From: PWHW01 sp964435025
Lineage (GTDB): Bacteria; Patescibacteriota; Minisyncoccia; Minisyncoccales; PWPS01
Assembly: GCA_964435025.1 (NCBI GenBank)
Contig: CAYSXL010000020.1
Location: 1 to 9,641 of the forward strand
DNA length: 9,641 nt
Direction: 5' to 3'
Position numbers and translations under genes: made by a program. Below the pieces are notes generated by a model. It was not told the origin of the DNA. It did no database searches and saw only the letters and a list, made by a program, of their open reading frames with translations. Positions 6,599 through 9,641 of this stretch are shown here, piece by piece (within the stretch, counting starts at the first letter, position 1; every line of letters begins with the position of its first letter).

Positions 6599-6604
6599 TA
6601 AAGT

Positions 6605-7579
6605 ATGCTCATAGACGAAGTAGAAATAAAAATTAATGCCGGAAAAGGAGGCGACGGGGTGGTTGCCTTTAATAAAAACGCTATGGCTCTCGGACCTACG
6701 GGAGGAAGTGGAGGAAAAGGGGGAGACGTCTACTTGCAAGGTGTTTTCGATATAGGGGCTCTAAGAAGATTTCAATTTCAGAAGGAATTTTGGGCTAAAG
6801 GAGGAAAAGACGGGCGATCGCAGTTTCGCGACGGCTCTGACGGAGAAGATCTACTGCTCTTTGTTCCCGTAGGAACTGTTGTTTATAATCTTGAGAACGG
6901 AAATGTGTTTGAGATAAGCAAGATTAACGAAAAAATTCTTCTCGCCAAAGGAGGAAAAGGAGGAAAAGGGAATTTTCTTTTCCGTTCCTCGACCAGAACT
7001 TCTCCGGAAATATCTAAACGCGGAGAAGAAGGAGAATCTTTCCGCTTCCGCATGGAGCTTAAACTTATTGCGGATGTGGGTTTTATCGGTTTACCCAATG
7101 TCGGCAAGTCAAGTCTTCTTAACGAGCTTACCGGCTCTAAAAGTAAAGTAGCGAATTACGCGTTTACGACGCTGGAGCCCGCACTTGGGGTGTGTGGCGA
7201 CTTAATAATTGCCGATATACCCGGGCTTATTAAAGGCGCTTCCGGCGGAAAGGGACTGGGAGTGAAATTCTTAAAGCATGTGGAGCGAACAAAAGTTTTG
7301 TTTCACTTTGTTTCGGCGGAATCATCCTCTCCTATAAAGGATTATGAAATTGTGCGCCGGGAGTTAAAATTAAAAAACGAGGAGCTACTTAAAAAGCAAG
7401 AATATATTATTGTGAGCAAGAGAGATACGGTGTCCGATAATGCTCTCGGAAACGTTTTAAATAAATTAAAAAAGAAAAACAAAAACGTAATCGCCGTTTC
7501 GGCAATTGACGACAAAAGTATTAAAGAAGTGAGTGGAATTCTTAATCAAGTAGAAAAGAAAAAGAAAGCGGAAGAGTAG
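6605..7579 (+). CDS. obg: Obg/CgtA GTPase, minimal two-domain form
   Basis: Essential ribosome-associated GTPase of large-subunit assembly and stress control. The 324 residues contain the glycine-rich Obg fold (1-157) with its GKGGDG, GPTGGSGGKGGDV, AKGGKDG and AKGGKGGKGN loops, followed by the G domain: P-loop GLPNVGKSS (162-170), switch region NYAFTTLEP (184-192), DIPGL (204-208) with the downstream GGKGLG, and the G5 SA (299-300). The guanine-specificity motif, usually NKxD, reads SKRD (271-274). The protein stops just after the G domain with a lysine-rich tail, so the variable C-terminal domain found in many bacteria is absent. The ATG at 6605 is 6 bases after the upstream stop and has no strong ribosome-binding site. 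It is the last gene of the plus-strand run; its stop is only 2 bases from the stop of the converging receiver gene. Confidence 0.96.
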   Translation: MLIDEVEIKINAGKGGDGVVAFNKNAMALGPTGGSGGKGGDVYLQGVFDIGALRRFQFQKEFWAKGGKDGRSQFRDGSDGEDLLLFVPVGTVVYNLENGNVFEISKINEKILLAKGGKGGKGNFLFRSSTRTSPEISKRGEEGESFRFRMELKLIADVGFIGLPNVGKSSLLNELTGSKSKVANYAFTTLEPALGVCGDLIIADIPGLIKGASGGKGLGVKFLKHVERTKVLFHFVSAESSSPIKDYEIVRRELKLKNEELLKKQEYIIVSKRDTVSDNALGNVLNKLKKKNKNVIAVSAIDDKSIKEVSGILNQVEKKKKAEE

Positions 7580-7581
7580 TT

Positions 7582-8160
7582 TTATCTTGAAGCTATACGT
7601 TCACGAAAGGCGCAGTGCGTACAGATAACGGAAACGTGAAAAAGATTTTGTCCCATACTCAAATTACGGAGAAAATTCAGGGAGAGTTTTCCTCCACAAA
7701 CTGAACAGGTCAAATTTCCCACATGCCCCAAGTCTTTTACGAGTTCGTACGCGCCTTCCATTTCCGGAAGAACTTCAAGTGTGTATGTTTTTTGTTCCCC
7801 GAGATGGCTTTTGATTTTAGTAAGTGCGGTGCGAGGAGAGTCGGTATGTCCCGCTATAAAATCCTTCGCTTCGTAACTCATTGCTTCTTCTCTATCTCTT
7901 TCACTCCCCGTTCCCGAATAAATAATCACGGGAACTTTTCTCGTATCCTCGCTTTCTCTGAGGGCTTGAATCAATTGAAAACCGTTCATTTCCGGCAAGC
8001 TGGCATCCGCTAATACAATGTCCGGAGTATCTTCCTTAACCATGCGCAAGGCCTCTTCGCCGCTTTTTGTTGTAATTACTTGAAAACCCTCCTGCTCGAA
8101 TTTTTCTTTAAAGTTTTCGGTGTTGAAACTGGTGGAAATAGCAATAAGTATCTTTTTCAT
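7582..8160 (-). CDS. Degenerate receiver domain fused to a CxxC...CxxC zinc-ribbon-like tail (paralogue A)
   Basis: 192 residues from ATG 8160. The open frame extends to 8214, but the start MKKILIA aligns exactly with the neighbouring paralogue and leaves a 10-base gap after it. Residues 1-121 form a CheY-like receiver: the presumed phospho-acceptor D52 sits in DIVLADASLPEMNG, and S82 occupies the Thr/Ser switch position. The Mg-binding acidic pair expected at 9-10 is S9-T10, and the usual Lys near 104 is Gly, so ordinary phosphorylation is doubtful. After a linker, C152-x2-C155 and C180-x2-C183 frame a hydrophobic core typical of a zinc ribbon. No helix-turn-helix or enzymatic output domain is present. 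It is second in a two-gene minus-strand unit. Zinc binding, DNA or protein partners, and function are unknown. Confidence 0.85.
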   Translation of the reverse strand: MKKILIAISTSFNTENFKEKFEQEGFQVITTKSGEEALRMVKEDTPDIVLADASLPEMNGFQLIQALRESEDTRKVPVIIYSGTGSERDREEAMSYEAKDFIAGHTDSPRTALTKIKSHLGEQKTYTLEVLPEMEGAYELVKDLGHVGNLTCSVCGGKLSLNFLRNLSMGQNLFHVSVICTHCAFRERIASR

Positions 8161-8170
8161 AGAATTAGGT

Positions 8171-8761
8171 TTATTGTTGTTTGGTTTGTGATGAAGCACT
8201 ACTTCTAAAACCACACTTAGAGCATGTAAATGAGAGTTTAAAGTTGTTTTTACCCAAGCTCAAATCTCTAATAAGATGAAGAAACATTTCAGCATTACAA
8301 CTCGGACACTTCACACCCTTTCTCATTCCCATATCTCTTGTTATTTCTCTGCTCGGTTCGTGGTCAGGGGAAAGAGGAAAAATATAAGTCTTTTGCTTTC
8401 CCAGATGGGCTTTTACTTTTAAGACCACGTCATGCGGGGAATCTGAGAGACCGACTACAAAATCTCGAGCTTCGTAATCCATTGCTTTTTCACGATGTTC
8501 CTGAGCGCCCGTCCTGGAATAGATAACAACAGGTATCCTTTTCGTTTTTTCGGCTTTTTTTAGCTCATTAATGATTTCTAAGCCATTTTTTTTGGGAAGA
8601 TTTATATCAACCAGAACAACATCGGGAATTTCGGTATTAATAATAGCTAATGCCTCTTCTCCATCGGAAGTGGTGGCCACCTGAAACCCTTCTTTAAAAA
8701 AGTTGTCTTTAAAAACTTCATTTGAGAAATCACTTTCTAAAGCGATAAGAACTTTTTTCAT
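8171..8761 (-). CDS. Degenerate receiver domain fused to a CxxC...CxxC zinc-ribbon-like tail (paralogue B)
   Basis: 196 residues from ATG 8761 (a TTG two codons earlier is possible but less likely). It aligns with paralogue A without a gap over about 190 residues, roughly 84 of them identical by hand count. The receiver part (1-121) has D52 in DVVLVDINLPKKNG and S82. At the acidic-pair position it has E9-S10 with D11 next, so one acidic ligand may survive; the conserved Lys is again Gly (104). The tail carries C152-x2-C155 and C180-x2-C183, with LIRDLSLGKNNFKLSF between the pairs. The extreme C-terminus is a polar Ser/Gln-rich tail absent from the paralogue. It is first in the two-gene unit and divergent from the NuoF-like gene. 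No sensor kinase is visible in the window. Confidence 0.86.
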   Translation of the reverse strand: MKKVLIALESDFSNEVFKDNFFKEGFQVATTSDGEEALAIINTEIPDVVLVDINLPKKNGLEIINELKKAEKTKRIPVVIYSRTGAQEHREKAMDYEARDFVVGLSDSPHDVVLKVKAHLGKQKTYIFPLSPDHEPSREITRDMGMRKGVKCPSCNAEMFLHLIRDLSLGKNNFKLSFTCSKCGFRSSASSQTKQQ

Positions 8762-8777
8762 ATACAATATTTCATAT

Positions 8778-8805
8778 TTTGCATTTTAACAGTTTAAGGT
8801 ATAAT
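8778..8805 (+). promoter_or_regulatory. Predicted promoter of the NuoF-like gene
   Basis: TTTGCA (8778-8783) and a perfect TATAAT (8800-8805), 16 bases apart, have the same elements and spacing as the site at 2725-2752. The predicted start near 8812 gives a leader of about 22 bases to ATG 8834. Confidence 0.55.
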
Positions 8806-8810
8806 GCGAA
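8783..8810 (-). promoter_or_regulatory. Predicted promoter of the receiver/zinc-ribbon pair
   Basis: On the minus strand TTCGCA (8810 to 8805, 4 of 6 to the -35 consensus) and TAAAAT (8788 to 8783, 5 of 6 to the -10 consensus) are spaced by 16 bases. The predicted start is near 8776, about 15 bases before the ATG at 8761. It lies head-on over the plus-strand promoter at 8778-8805. Confidence 0.45.
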
Positions 8811-8833
8811 GTAATACAAGAGAAAATATACCA

Positions 8834-9641
8834 ATGACGGATATCATAAATAAATTGGAGAAAGCAGAGCTTTTGGGTAGAAGTGGCTCGATGTTTCCCG
8901 TATACAGAAAATGGGGAATGGTGAGAGATGCAAGTGAAAACAGGAAATATGTCGTTTGCAATGCTTCTGAGGGAGAAATTGACACTTTTAAAGATTATTT
9001 TGTTTTAAAGAATTTTCCGGAGGAAGTAGTGGAAGGAATATATTTGGCGCTGTCTACTCTGGGAGCGGAAAAGGCTTATATATATCTTAACAAAAATTAT
9101 TTTAGTGAGCTAAGCAGGATACTTATTCCTTTTTTGGGAGAGAAGATTCAGTTGGTAGAAAAAAAGGGTGGATATATAGGAGGAGAAGAAACAGCCGTAA
9201 TAGAAGCTGTTGAAGGGAACTTTCCGGAACCAAGAATAAAACCTCCTTTTCCATCCGAAGAAGGTCTCTGGGGTTTTCCTACACTTGTAAATAATGTAGA
9301 AACTTTTTATGCCGTGGCAAAGATAAATAAAGATAGTTACCAAAGAAGAAAACTTTATTCCATTGCGGGGAGTGCCAGAAAAAGGGGTGTTTTTGAACTC
9401 CCCGAGGACACTTCCATAGCGGATGTATTAAAAGAAACAACTAATATCCCTGAATTTGATTACTTTTTGCAAGTTGGAGGGGGAGGTTGCGGGGAGGTAA
9501 TACTCCCTGAAGAAACAGGGAACACTGTAAGCGGCCTTTCTTCTATTATTATCTATAACCGCGAGGAAACAGATCTTTTTCTTCTTATGAAAAAATGGGT
9601 GGATTTTCTTCTCGAGGGGAACTGTGATAAATGTACTCCTT
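8834..9641 (+). CDS. NuoF-like NADH-binding flavin/iron-sulfur subunit (3' end outside the window)
   Basis: 269 codons are visible and the frame is still open at the edge. The protein resembles NuoF, the 51-kDa complex I subunit, and related HoxF/HydB subunits that take electrons from NADH through FMN to a [4Fe-4S] cluster. Family segments are YVVCNASEGEIDTFKD (about 39-54), GGYIGGEETAVIEAVEG, KPPFP, GLWGFPTLVNNVETF, and an SLBB-like stretch starting near YSIAGSARKRGVFELP. At the edge, GNCDKCTP begins the cluster motif CxxCxPC. Two things are odd. The protein starts only 14 residues before the flavin loop, so the usual N-terminal extension is missing. The loop itself, normally GRGGAGFPTGxKW, reads GRSGSMFPVYRKW (15-27), losing several glycines. 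The ATG at 8834 lacks a strong ribosome-binding site. Partner subunits would lie beyond the window, so complex I, a hydrogenase diaphorase or a stand-alone oxidoreductase all remain possible. Confidence 0.85.
   Translation, partial: MTDIINKLEKAELLGRSGSMFPVYRKWGMVRDASENRKYVVCNASEGEIDTFKDYFVLKNFPEEVVEGIYLALSTLGAEKAYIYLNKNYFSELSRILIPFLGEKIQLVEKKGGYIGGEETAVIEAVEGNFPEPRIKPPFPSEEGLWGFPTLVNNVETFYAVAKINKDSYQRRKLYSIAGSARKRGVFELPEDTSIADVLKETTNIPEFDYFLQVGGGGCGEVILPEETGNTVSGLSSIIIYNREETDLFLLMKKWVDFLLEGNCDKCTP

Noticed and set aside
8161..8214. Upstream start for receiver paralogue A, adding 18 residues
   Set aside because: The extra residues overlap the end of paralogue B and have no counterpart in it; MKKILIA at 8160 matches the paralogue start.

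Overview
The window looks like a chromosomal segment of a streamlined, AT-rich bacterium, most likely from the Patescibacteria/CPR (Parcubacteria-like). This placement is inference. It rests on very tight gene packing, weak or absent Shine-Dalgarno sites, a minimal Obg without a C-terminal extension, atypical receiver proteins, a membrane-anchored fibronectin-III/FISUMP protein and a superoxide reductase. The standard genetic code fits: all twelve visible stops are TAA or TAG, no reading frame contains an in-frame TGA, and Gly is encoded by GGN. No rRNA, tRNA, CRISPR array, insertion sequence or prophage was seen, and no stretch over 300 bases lacks a gene.

Layout. 1-193: the tail of a plus-strand membrane protein and its rho-independent terminator. 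198-1546: pyrH (UMP kinase, minus strand) divergent from tspO (plus strand), with separate promoters between them. 1563-2621: dacA (exported D,D-carboxypeptidase, minus strand), followed in frame past its stop by an oddly gene-like 29-codon stretch. 2725-7579: one long plus-strand run, probably an operon. It holds a membrane-anchored Fn3-Fn3-FISUMP protein, a two-iron superoxide reductase, ychF (overlapping the reductase gene by 11 bases), two uncharacterised membrane proteins and obg. 7582-8761: two tandem minus-strand paralogues, each a degenerate receiver domain fused to a CxxC...CxxC zinc-ribbon-like tail. 8834-9641: the start of a NuoF-like NADH/FMN/FeS protein, cut by the window end, divergent from the receiver pair across a 72-base region with two interlocked promoter-like sites.

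How the genes fit together. The plus-strand run combines envelope/surface functions, anaerobic oxygen defence and two Obg-class translation-associated P-loop NTPases. Coupling of a superoxide reductase to YchF is suggestive because YchF is linked to oxidative-stress responses in other bacteria. The most novel-looking element is the receiver/zinc-ribbon pair beside a NuoF-like redox protein with a degenerate flavin loop; a regulatory or redox-sensing link between them is a hypothesis only.
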